From the NCBI GenBank assembly GCA_029940115.1, contig JAOZRQ010000058.1, forward strand, positions 1 to 19,303: a stretch of DNA of 19,303 nt, read 5' to 3'. This DNA is from Desulfobacterales bacterium. GTDB taxonomy: Bacteria > Desulfobacterota > Desulfobacteria > Desulfobacterales > 4be13. Below are positions 1-9,500 of the stretch, piece by piece; position 1 is the stretch's first letter, and each line of letters starts with the position of its first letter. The notes beneath the pieces were generated by a model. It saw only the letters and a program-made list of their open reading frames with translations. It ran no database searches and was not told the DNA's origin. The position numbers and the translations under genes were made by a program.

Positions 1-47
1 GCAGTTCCGCCTTCAGGCGGTGTCAGACCGCCTGAAGGCGGAACTGC
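1..47. repeat. Perfect 21-bp palindromic repeat (REP-like)
   Basis: Positions 1-21 are the exact reverse complement of 27-47, with a 5-nt loop (22-26), giving a strong GC-rich hairpin. A diverged copy in the same orientation lies at 3177-3211; both share a GGCGGTGTCA core and similar right flanks (GAACTGCGAACT against GGATTGCAAACT). That makes this a dispersed family rather than a one-off terminator. It could still end transcription of a gene to the left, but no T-tract follows. Confidence 0.8.
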
Positions 48-98
48 GAACTGGGGACTCCGGACAACATTCTGTTGAAAGCTCTATATATATAAATC

Positions 99-223
99 CT
101 GTGTACAGGACAAAAAAATGCTTGAGGAAAGAAACCCGGCTTTTTCTGGGGGTTGGAGAGTCTGCCCGTTCGGGAAAAAAGCCGGGTTTCCCGCCCATTC
201 CCAACTTTTTGTCCTGTACACAG
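99..223. repeat. Nested inverted repeat upstream of the GTPase gene
   Basis: There are two concentric pairs of inverted repeats. The outer arms, 99-116 and 206-223, are perfect over 18 bp (CTGTGTACAGGACAAAAA and its complement). The inner arms, 131-145 and 176-190, are perfect over 15 bp (GAAACCCGGCTTTTT and its complement). The outer arm itself contains the short palindrome TGTACA. The whole could fold into one long interrupted hairpin or be a short non-autonomous mobile element. No coding potential is convincing inside it. Confidence 0.75.
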
Positions 224-259
224 ATATAAATCAACAGAATAAAGATCAGTGGATGACCA

Positions 260-280
260 TTCGGGAAAAAGCCGGGTTTC
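260..280 (+). repeat. Third copy of the AAAAAGCCGGGTTTC repeat
   Basis: This stretch repeats the inner right arm of the upstream nested palindrome (around 169-190) in direct orientation: TTCGGGAAAAAGCCGGGTTTC, with one A fewer. It lies about 10 nt before the ribosome binding site of the GTPase gene, so it would be in that gene's 5' leader if transcription starts upstream. It could pair with the inner left arm (131-145) as an alternative to 176-190. Confidence 0.6.
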
Positions 281-290
281 TTTCCCACAC

Positions 291-296
291 AGGTGA
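291..296 (+). promoter_or_regulatory. Ribosome binding site of the GTPase gene
   Basis: AGGTGA lies 9 nt before the ATG at 306 and supports that start. No alternative in-frame start with a comparable site was seen. Confidence 0.65.
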
Positions 297-305
297 AGTT
301 TTCTT

Positions 306-2549
306 ATGACAACATACGATGAATTAAAAAACGAACTCCTGCAAATCAGCCAGGAACTCTCTGAACTCCTCTCTGACGCGGGAGCCGTCCCGGGAATGCT
401 TGACGCGTCCTTTGGGGATTGGGAAAAGACCTGCGCGGAGATTCGGGAGCAGATGTCTTGGGAGCAGATTCGCGTGGCTGTGGTGGGCCCCATAAAATCC
501 GGGAAAAGCACGTTTGTCAACTCACTTTTCAGAGGGGATTATCTGAAACGGGGGGCCGGCGTTGTCACCTCCATTGTCACCAGAATGTCCAAAGGAGAGG
601 CCCTTCAGGCAGAACTCTGGTTCAAATCATATGATGAGGTGAACGCGGACATGGCACAGGCCATGGCCCTGCTCCCCTCTCTGAACCCCTCAGGATCTGA
701 GGGCTTTGACATCCGGCAGGATCCTGCGCGAAGGGAACTCCGGGCCGCGCTCGACAATCTAAGCGCGGACATGCTGTTCAGCAAAGACACCCGCAACTTG
801 AACAGTCTGCTGCTCGACTCCTATTTGAAAGGATATGAAAGGGTGAAGCATATCCTTTCTCAGAAAAACCCAATTCCCCACAGGTATGAAGGGGCACGGT
901 TTCCGGAACAGAAGGATTTTGCGGGAGATGATTCCCTCGCGGTCTATCTGAAGGACATCCGCTTGGAGATCAACACAGACGCCATCGCGGACCCGCATAC
1001 GGAGATTGCGGACTGTCAGGGGAGCGACTCTCCCAACCCCCTCCATCTGGCCATGATCCAGGATTATCTGCTCCACACCCATTTCATCATCTATGTGATC
1101 AGCAGCAGAATCGGCCTGCGCCAAGCAGACATCAAATTCCTGTCCATCATCAGGAAGATGGGAATCATTGACAACATCCTGTTCATCATCAATGTGGACT
1201 TCAATGAACATGAGTCGCTCCGGGACCTCCAAAACCTGCTTGAAAGAATCAAGGCGGAGATATCCCTGATAAAGCCGGATCCCGAGGTCTATGCCCTATC
1301 CGCACTGTTCAATCTGTTCAGATGCCAAGGTGCGTTGTCATCCAAGGATGGGCAGAAGTTGGAGCAATGGCACGCGGAAGTCGAATTTTCAGGATTCTCA
1401 GACCAGGAGACCAGCCGGTTTGAGTCGGCATTTCGCCATAAGCTTGAGAGCGAGCGCTATTCCCTGCTTCTGAAAAACCACTTGGAACGTCTTGATTTGA
1501 TCTCGTCCGGGGTGGATCACTGGACCGGCCTGAACTTTGACATGCTCTCCAGGGACACGGATGGGGCCCAGGAGATCATCTCAAAGATCAGGCGTCATCA
1601 GAAGAAGATGAAACAGATCCGATCGGTGACGGAGACGACTCTTGACGGCACAGTCAAGAAAATAAAGGCAGGGCTCAGAACGGAGATTGACCGCTTCTTC
1701 GATGACCGTTCGGGGCAACTTTTGAAGGATGTCCTCACTTATGTCAGGGATTACGAGGCCCCTTTACACAAATATGAGCATTCGCTTGAGACGTCATATT
1801 TTTCCAGCACCCTGTATCTGATGTTCCAAGAATTCAAACACGCGGTGGACACATTCATGGCTGAGACCACCAACCCGGAAATCGTCCGCTTTGTCAGGGA
1901 GAGGGAGCAGATGATCACCGAGCAGCTGGAATCGGTCACGGGACCTTATGACACCATGACAGAGGACGCGCTGGCCGCGTACAATCAGACCATGGAGCGG
2001 CTGGGCATTCCGGGGATTCAAGGAAATGCTCACCGGATCCGCATTCCAGACATCGATCTAGTCCAGCGCACAAGCGGCCTGAGACTGCCGCCCTTAGCCG
2101 CGGCGGTGCGCTTCACGGCAAAGATGAAGACTGAGGCGATGGCCCGCTTCGGACTTCATTCCTTTGTTCAAATGGCCAGAAAATTGTTGAGACAGCCGGT
2201 TCATGACGACACGGAGGGGAAACGGGCCACCTTGAAAAATGCGGTTTCACAGATAAAGAAGGAAATGGAACAGTCGCTGATCTTCCATTTCAAGGACTAC
2301 CGGGAGAACATGAAATTCCAATACTGCTTCAGACTGGTGGACGCGCTGTCTGCCATCCTCCACGATCTTCTTATAGACCGCTTTCAGGCGTATCTCACGG
2401 ACCTGTCGAAACTGGCGGAGATGGTCAATCACAAGCAGACAGACAAGGAGAAGCTCTCTGAGATTCTGGAGGGGATGGCGGCGGTCGCCAAAGAGATCGG
2501 TGGACGGATAAGCGCCTTGAGAGAGAAGATGGAGGCGTCGCTGTCTTGA
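306..2549 (+). CDS. Dynamin-superfamily GTPase, CrfC/YjdA-like layout
   Basis: 747-aa protein whose P-loop GPIKSGKST is at residues 61-69 after a short helical N-terminus. A G2-like Thr lies in VVTSIVT (86-92). About 145 residues later comes a G3-position motif DCQG (236-239), followed by a predicted helix and the hydrophobic strand FIIYVI. The G4 position reads FIINVDF (293-299). The remaining roughly 400 residues are charged and helix-rich, as in dynamin stalks. Total length and the wide G2-G3 gap recall Escherichia coli CrfC (about 742 aa), though I cannot align them here. Dynamin-like proteins bind GTP and act on membranes or as large assemblies; the specific role here is unknown. G3 (usually DxPG) and G4 (usually N/TKxD) are both atypical, so GTP hydrolysis or guanine specificity may differ. 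No transmembrane segment is evident. The gene stands alone, with no tandem dynamin partner in the window. Confidence 0.85.
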   Translation: MTTYDELKNELLQISQELSELLSDAGAVPGMLDASFGDWEKTCAEIREQMSWEQIRVAVVGPIKSGKSTFVNSLFRGDYLKRGAGVVTSIVTRMSKGEALQAELWFKSYDEVNADMAQAMALLPSLNPSGSEGFDIRQDPARRELRAALDNLSADMLFSKDTRNLNSLLLDSYLKGYERVKHILSQKNPIPHRYEGARFPEQKDFAGDDSLAVYLKDIRLEINTDAIADPHTEIADCQGSDSPNPLHLAMIQDYLLHTHFIIYVISSRIGLRQADIKFLSIIRKMGIIDNILFIINVDFNEHESLRDLQNLLERIKAEISLIKPDPEVYALSALFNLFRCQGALSSKDGQKLEQWHAEVEFSGFSDQETSRFESAFRHKLESERYSLLLKNHLERLDLISSGVDHWTGLNFDMLSRDTDGAQEIISKIRRHQKKMKQIRSVTETTLDGTVKKIKAGLRTEIDRFFDDRSGQLLKDVLTYVRDYEAPLHKYEHSLETSYFSSTLYLMFQEFKHAVDTFMAETTNPEIVRFVREREQMITEQLESVTGPYDTMTEDALAAYNQTMERLGIPGIQGNAHRIRIPDIDLVQRTSGLRLPPLAAAVRFTAKMKTEAMARFGLHSFVQMARKLLRQPVHDDTEGKRATLKNAVSQIKKEMEQSLIFHFKDYRENMKFQYCFRLVDALSAILHDLLIDRFQAYLTDLSKLAEMVNHKQTDKEKLSEILEGMAAVAKEIGGRISALREKMEASLS

Positions 2550-2874
2550 TTGGCATGGGAGACAGGTCCGATATGAACGCGCACTCCCGCTTCATGTATG
2601 ATGAGCAGTACAGCATTGCTCTGAAATTCGGCACTGTCCGCGGTTTTAGATGCAAAAAAGGCTGCTCAGTGTGTCAAGTTGAAAGACAATGGATCTTGAA
2701 CCGCCGAAGATCGAAAGACAATGAAACCGCCATTTTTGCACTCCCTTGGTTGAGCTCCCACAAACATTTGACGGGACAATAGGATGGACAAATCATGGCA
2801 ATCCTTCAATCCCACGAATCCCGGTTCAGACAATGGAGGCATCACGGGCCCCTTGCACAAATGATGGGGCGACA

Positions 2875-2925
2875 ATCCGTGTCATCCGTGTAATCTGTCC
2901 AATCCGCGGTTCAAAATGCAGGACA
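2875..2925. repeat. Degenerate ATCCGTGT / AATCCGCGGTTCA repeat words
   Basis: ATCCGTGTC and ATCCGTGTA are back to back at 2875-2892, followed by AATCTGTCCAATCCGCGGTTCA. A related phrase, AATCCCACGAATCCCGGTTCA, occurs at about 2808-2828. The pattern looks like short, degenerate, intergenic repeat units. The function is unknown, and the call rests only on local word similarity. Confidence 0.35.
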
Positions 2926-3068
2926 AAAGTCATATGCCAAAAAGCCGGACAAAAGTTTTACCCACATCCGACAATCGACACACAAAAAATGACAGGCACC
3001 AACATGACGGCAACAAAAAGCAGAAATTTGAAAAAAGCTATGGACAGTTTTCCAAGTGTGCTTTTTTC

Positions 3069-3095
3069 TTGCAAATCAAATTTGAATAGTATAAT
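3069..3095 (+). promoter_or_regulatory. Candidate sigma-70 type promoter
   Basis: A perfect TATAAT (3090-3095) sits in an AT-rich stretch with TTGCAA at 3069-3074 as the best -35 match. The spacer is 15 nt, shorter than ideal. If used, it would give the giant gene a leader of roughly 310 nt that includes both downstream palindromes. This is a motif match only. Confidence 0.3.
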
Positions 3096-3176
3096 AAGCA
3101 GATTTGAATGGGGTTCATGCTGGCCAAATTTTTTCAAAAAACTTAGTTTCTCTGAAAAGTGGTTCAGTTTGTCGTT

Positions 3177-3211
3177 CAGCCTCTGGGCGGTGTCACACCG
3201 CCCTGAGGCGG
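3177..3211. repeat. Diverged second copy of the first palindromic repeat family
   Basis: The arms 3177-3193 and 3195-3211 pair at 15 of 17 positions, with GGCGGTGT-C-ACACCGCC as a perfect core. The core and right flank match the repeat at 1-47 in the same orientation. The two copies bracket the GTPase locus, with about 3.1 kb between them. Confidence 0.7.
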
Positions 3212-3330
3212 GATTGCAAACTCTTCGGCGTGAAAAAGTGTAAATGAAGGGTGCCGCTTGATGATCAAGTTTTTTCCAGCGGAAGCAAACATCACTTAAA
3301 TTAATTTACCCAAACCTGTCCCAACATCTT

Positions 3331-3395
3331 TTCCCCGATACTTGTCCCCGACGTCTTTTATCGGGGAAAAGACGTCGGGGACAAGTATCGGGGAA
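3331..3395. repeat. Perfect 29-bp inverted repeat before the giant gene
   Basis: Positions 3331-3359 are the exact reverse complement of 3367-3395, with a 7-nt loop (3360-3366). The arms include CCCCGATACTTGTCCCCGAC. The element ends 6 nt before the AAAGGAG ribosome binding site, so any transcript starting upstream carries a very stable hairpin just ahead of the translation start. There is no downstream T-tract, so a classical intrinsic terminator is not favoured. It could be a dispersed palindromic element, an mRNA-stabilising structure or a translational control element. Confidence 0.8.
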
Positions 3396-3401
3396 TAACC
3401 G

Positions 3402-3408
3402 AAAGGAG
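3402..3408 (+). promoter_or_regulatory. Ribosome binding site of the giant surface protein gene
   Basis: AAAGGAG lies 9 nt before the ATG at 3418. Together with the signal peptide that begins at that ATG, it fixes the start. Confidence 0.75.
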
Positions 3409-3417
3409 TCAAAAAGA

Positions 3418-3507
3418 ATGCAACTCGCCTTAAACGCCATAAAATGTTTCTGGAAAACCATGGTCTTTTTTGCAGTTCTGTTTATTTATACATCAAGCAC
3501 TTATGCT
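3418..3507 (+). other. Signal peptide of the giant protein
   Basis: Residues 1-30: a short N-region with one Lys before and one within the start of the hydrophobic segment, a hydrophobic core (MVFFAVLFIY), and a likely signal peptidase I site after TYA (Ala30), followed by EDIAP. No lipobox Cys follows, so Sec export with ordinary cleavage is expected. Confidence 0.8.
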
Positions 3508-6500
3508 GAAGACATTGCGCCAGTTTCATCGGTGACATCCGCGCCGGAATACACGAACGCGCCCATGGCCGTCGCGTGGGAGGCATCCGATGAGGAAGGC
3601 GGATCCGGTGTGGCCTCAACCACGCTCTGGTACAAGAAGGAGGCTGACGGCCCATGGACCGAAACCGGAGAGACCTCTCCGGAAGCGTCCGGAACCTTCA
3701 CGTTCACCCCCGCAGACGGGGAGGGAAGCTATTATTTCGCGACCCGCTCGGCCGACAACGACGGCAACGAGGAGGACGAGCCCACAGGCGAGGGGGTCCG
3801 CTCAGTCTATGACCTCACCCCCTCGGGCCCCCCGACCGTCACCACAAATTTTGGAGAGGATTTCTCCACTGACACCCCCTCCGTGACATTGGAGGGGACC
3901 ACCCCGACCACGGTCCACATCCATGTCAACGACTCTGAGGATGGCGTGACATATCAGGCCGGCATGGTCAACTGGTCATACACCGGCGAGCTGGTGGAAG
4001 GCCCCAACACATTCAGCGTCAAGGCGGAGGACGCGGCCGGCAACGTGAGCGAGGCGGTTTCGATCACTGTCGAATACAAGACGGACATGACCCCGCCAGT
4101 CTCCAAGGTGACATCCGTGCCGGAATACACGAACGCGCCCATGGCCGTCGCGTGGGAGGCATCCGATGAGGAAGGCGGATCCGGTGTGGCCTCAACCACG
4201 CTCTGGTACAAGAAGGAGGCTGACGGCCCATGGACCGAAACCGGAGAGACCTCTCCGGAAGCGTCCGGAACCTTCACGTTCACCCCCGCAGACGGGGAGG
4301 GAAGCTATTATTTCGCGACCCGCTCGGCCGACAACGACGGCAACGAGGAGGACGAGCCCACAGGCGAGGGGGTCCGCTCAGTCTATGACCTCACCCCCTC
4401 GGGCCCCCCGACCGTCACCACAAATTTTGGAGAGGATTTCTCCACTGACACCCCCTCCGTGACATTGGAGGGGACCACCCCGACCACGGTCCACATCCAT
4501 GTCAACGACTCTGAGGATGGCGTGACATATCAGGCCGGCATGGTCAACTGGTCATACACCGGCGAGCTGGTGGAAGGCCCCAACACATTCAGCGTCAAGG
4601 CGGAGGACGCGGCCGGCAACGTGAGCGAGGCGGTTTCGATCACTGTCGAATACAAGACGGACATGACCCCGCCAGTCTCCAAGGTGACATCCGTGCCGGA
4701 ATACACGAACGCGCCCATGGCCGTCGCGTGGGAGGCATCCGATGAGGAAGGCGGATCCGGCGTGGCCTCAACGGCACTCTGGTACAAGAAGGATGACGAT
4801 GGCCCATGGACGGATACCGGCCTCACATCCCTAGAAGATTCCGGAACCTTCACTTTCACGCCGGCAGACGGGGAGGGGAGCTACTATTTTGCAGCCCGCT
4901 CAATCGACAACGCCAGCAATCAGGAGGATGGGCCCAAGGCGGATGGGGACCGCCGTTCCTTCTATGATCTTACTCCCCCCGGCCTCCCGACCGTGACCAC
5001 AAATTCTGGAGAGAATTTTTCCACCGACATCTCTCCCGTGACTCTGAATGGGAGAACCCCGACCACCGTTCACATCCATGTCAACGAATCTGAGGATGGC
5101 GTGACCTACCAAGCAGGCACGGTCACATGGGCTTACACCGGCGAGCTGGTGGAAGGCCTCAACACATTCCGCATCAAGTCTGAGGACGCGGCCGGAAACT
5201 TGAGCGAGGAGACCCTGATCACGGTCGAATACCGGACAGACGTGACCCCGCCGGTCTCCAAGGTGACATCATCCGTTCCAGAATATACGAACACCTCCAT
5301 GGAAGTGGCTTGGGAAGCCTCAGATGGGGACGGCTCCGGTGTCGCCTCAACGGCACTCTGGTACAAGAAGGAGGCCGATGGTGCATGGACCGAAAGTGGG
5401 CTCACCTCCCCAGGAGAGTCTGGAACCTTCGCGTTCACCCCCGCAGACGGGGAGGGAAGCTATTATTTCGCGCCCCGATCAGTTGACAATGACGGCAATG
5501 AGGAGGACGAGCCCATAGGTGAGGGCGTCCGCTCAGTCTATGATCTCACCCCCTCGGGGCCTCCGGTCGTGACCACCCACTCAGGAGAAGATTTTTCCAC
5601 CGACACCCCCTCCGTGACGCTGGAGGGGAGGACCCCGACCACGGTCCACGTTTATGTCAACGGTTCCAAGGATGGCGTGACATACCAGGCCGGCATGGTC
5701 AACTGGTCATACACCGGTGTGCTGGCCGAAGGTCCCAATGCATTCCTCATCAAGGTGGAGGACGCGGCCGGCAACGTGAGCGATGAGACGTCCATCACCA
5801 TAACCTATGACACCACCCCGCCGGACCCGCCGGTCATCAACGACGCGTATTCAATCAGCAACGCCGCGGTCACGCTCACCGGAACCTGCGTCGCGGATAC
5901 AGGCCACATCCATGTCAACAACTCGCCGGCCCGCGTGACCTACGAACCCGGTCAAACCACTTGGTCCTATACCGGGCCGATACAAGCCGGGGACAACACC
6001 TTCAACGTCATCGCCCTGGACCCCGCCGGCAACCGGAGCGGCATGGCTTCGATCACCATTCCATATGAAGAGCCCTCAGACGATACCGAACCGCCGGCAT
6101 CCGAAGTGACCCAAGCACCGGCCTATGGTAACGGCGAACTCTCCATATTCTGGCTGGCCTCAGACAATGTGGCCATAGTGGCAACTGAACTCTGGCACAA
6201 AAAGGAGACTGGGGGAACATGGAGAGACACCGGCCTCATCTCCCGAGGAACCGCGGGGACCTTCACGTTCACTCCCACAGACGGGGATGGGACCTATTAT
6301 TTTGCCACCCGCTCCACGGACAAGGTCGGGAATGTGGAGGCGGCCCCATCAGGCGATGGAGACGCCCGCACGATTTATGACACCGCCCCCCCGGGACAGC
6401 CGCTCATCACCACGAATGCCGGCGAGGATTTTTCCACCAGCGACGCGTCTGTCACTTTGGAAGGGACATGCGAAATGGTGGATACGGACGCGATTCGTGT

Positions 6501-9500
6501 CAACGGTCAGGGAACCAGCGTAACCTATACCCCAGGCAACACATCTTGGACATACACAGGGACCTTGGCAGAAGGTTCCAACATATTCAAGGTGACTGCC
6601 AAGGACGCGGCCGGCAACATCAGCCCTGAAGCTTCAATTGCGGTGACGTATGAACCCCCGCCACCGGCAACCGGAGGGATCACGCTGGCTTGGGAACCGG
6701 TTACTGCTTCGGGATTCAAACATTATGTGCTTCATTGGGGGACCCGTTCGAGGAACTACCCCTTCAACAGCGAGGCCAACGCCGACCAAGTCTTCATAAA
6801 CCCGAACACCGCCGAGGGAGACATCTCCTACACCGTCACCGATCTCGTCAAAGGTGATATCTATTATTTCGCGGTCAAGGCGGTTTACGATGGCGGCGAA
6901 AGCGACTATTCCAATGAGGCGGCCATCCCTGCGATCACTCTGCCCCAAGATGATTTTTATGTTGATGAAACCAATCATGCCGCTTTCGCGATCTCAGGAA
7001 CCGCCGCACAGCTCGCAACCGTGGAAATCTTTGCCAATGAGATTCTGCTCGGGACTGTTGCATCCTCTTCCGCAGACCAAGGGGCGGGTTGGTCAGAAAC
7101 CTTTGATTTCACGGCTTTTGAGGAAGGCGAACTGGAACTGACCGCCATATCAACCGGAGCCTCATCAGAAGGGGTCAGAGGGGTTTATGACAAAACCGTT
7201 GAGGATGTGACACCTCCTGAATCGAGCGTCGTGAATGTTCCTGAATATGAGAACGGAGCCATTTCCGTCGAGTGGACCGCCTCGGATGACAGAAATGTCG
7301 CCTCAACCGAACTCTGGTACAAAAAAGGCGATGACGGCACATGGGCCAACACCGGGCTTGACGCTCAGACGGGCCAAAGCGGCACGTTTGTCTATACCCC
7401 TCAGGATGATGAGGAAGGGGCATACCATTTCGCGACCCGCTCCACAGACAATTCCGGAAACATGGAATCCGAGCCCGAGGGCGTTGGAGAGGCACTCACC
7501 ACTTATGATACCACCTCACCACCTCCTCCGGGCATCACAACGAACATGGGGAATGACTTCACCACCCCCAATCCTGACATCACGTTGGACGGCATCTCCA
7601 CGGCGGACACAGTCGCAGTTTATGTCAACAATTCCCAGAATGGCGTGACATACCAGCCGGGCCATACCTCTTGGACCTATGCCAGCACGTTGCAGGAAGG
7701 CCAGAATATATTCAACGTCACCGCGACAGATGCGGCCGGCAATGTCAGCCCCAAATCTTCAATGGTGGTGACTTATGCGCCCCCGCCCACCGATGAGACC
7801 GTCGGGATCACCCTTGAATGGGATCCGGTCACGGACCCGGATTTTGATCACTATGTGCTTTACTGGGGCGAAAGCTCAAGGAATTACCCGTTCAACAGTG
7901 GGGAGAACCCTGACGATGTGAGTGTGGAGACGGAGACGTCTTACACCGTGGGGGGCCTTGAAAAGGGGAAACTCCATTATTTCGCGGTCAAGGCGGTTTA
8001 TACGGGAAGGGAGAGCGATTATTCAAACGAGGCCGCGATCCCTGCCATCACCTCTCCCCAGAATGACTTTCGGGTGGACGGGGCCAGTGCCGGGGCCTAC
8101 ACCGTTTCAGGGACCGCCGCACAACTCGCGGATGTGGAAATACTTGCAAACACCATCTCATTGGGAAACGCGACGTCCTCATCTGCCGAAGCGGGGGCCA
8201 GATGGTCCAAAAAAGTGGATTTCACCTCCCTTGAAGAAGGGGAGATCGTCTTGACCACCGTGTCAACCGGCGCAACATCCGATACCGTCACCGGAACATA
8301 TGAGGCGGATCAGCACGATGTGACGCCGCCGGTATCCGACGCTTCTGCGCCCGAATCGGCCAACACCGACTCGGTATCTGTCTCGTGGAACGCCTCGGAT
8401 GATCTTTCCGGTGTGGCATCCACCGAACTCTGGCACAAAAAGGAGAACGATGGCACATGGACTGCCACCGGACTCTCCGAGGCCGGCACAAGGGGCACAT
8501 TCGTTTACACCCCGCCGGACGGAGACGGGAACTATTATTTCGCTGCCCGCGCCACAGACAACGCCGGCAATGCGGAAGATGAACCTTCTGGAGACGGGCA
8601 TGCCCATACCTATTATGACACAACGGCCCCGGGTATCCCTGTCATCGAAGGTGCCTCATTGGATGGGCCATCCATCGTCTTTACCGGAACCCTGACGGAA
8701 GATACAGTCGCACTCCGTGTCTATGTCAATGGGGTCGAAGATGGCGTCATCTATCCCGAAGACAAGACGACTTGGCGCTATTCTCCCACCACCCTGCAAC
8801 CCGGCGTGAACACCATTGAGATTGTTGCCGAGGACGCGGCCGGCAACGAAAGTGCGAAAGTCTCAGTTGAAATCGCCTATCAGGATATCCTGCCGCCGGC
8901 TTCGGAGGTAACAGCCGCGCCTGAATATGCAACCGGTGAATTCTCTCTGGAATGGACCGCTGAGGACAGCGGATCCGGCGTGGCCCTGACCGAACTCTGG
9001 TATAAGAAAGGGGCCGACGGAACGTGGGCAAAGGCAGGACTTGATGCCATGCCCGGAGAGAGTGGCACATTTCTCCATACGCCTCAGGATGGAGATGGGA
9101 CCTACCATTTCGCCACCCAAGCCACAGACAATGCAGACAATCAGGAAGCGGAACCTGAGGGCGACGGGGATGCCCCGGTGATCTTTGACACCACCCCTCC
9201 GGAACCGCCCGTCATCACCACCAACAGAGGCGAGGACTTCCTATCGGATGGGTATTCACTCACCTTGGAAGGAACCTGTGCCGAGGATACCGTGCGTATG
9301 GTGGTGAACGGCTCAACGAAAAGGGTGAGTCATACAGTCGGTGACACCTCATGGAGATACACCGGCACATTGACCACAGGAGAGAATCTTTTCAATGTGA
9401 CCGCCACAGATGCGGCTGGCAACGAGAGTGCCGAAGATTCGATCACTGTCACATACAATCCCTTGGTGGAGGATGACACCGTCGCATCGATCTCAAAAGT

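Larger units (their letters stand above)
2550..3417. other. 868-bp intergenic region without a convincing gene
   Basis: Two open frames on the plus strand (2546-2782 and 2746-3243) have no recognisable domain, poor starts and low-complexity composition, so I do not call them. The region holds short degenerate repeats: GAAAGACAATG twice near 2680-2722, a run of ATCCGTGT-type words at 2875-2920, two related phrases ending in CGGTTCA (about 2817-2828 and 2911-2923), and GGACAAAAG twice around 2931 and 2947. From about 3040 it becomes AT-rich. It ends with two palindromes, annotated separately. It may be decayed sequence or an accumulation site for intergenic repeats. Confidence 0.6.

Noticed and set aside
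23..520. Minus-strand open frame crossing the nested palindrome and the GTPase start
   Set aside because: It reads through palindromic repeats and into the antisense of a solid CDS; low-complexity protein without homology signals.
2546..3243. Two plus-strand open frames after the GTPase gene (78 and 165 codons)
   Set aside because: No domain, poor starts (the first begins at TTG overlapping the GTPase stop), no ribosome binding site, and composition typical of repeat-word intergenic DNA.
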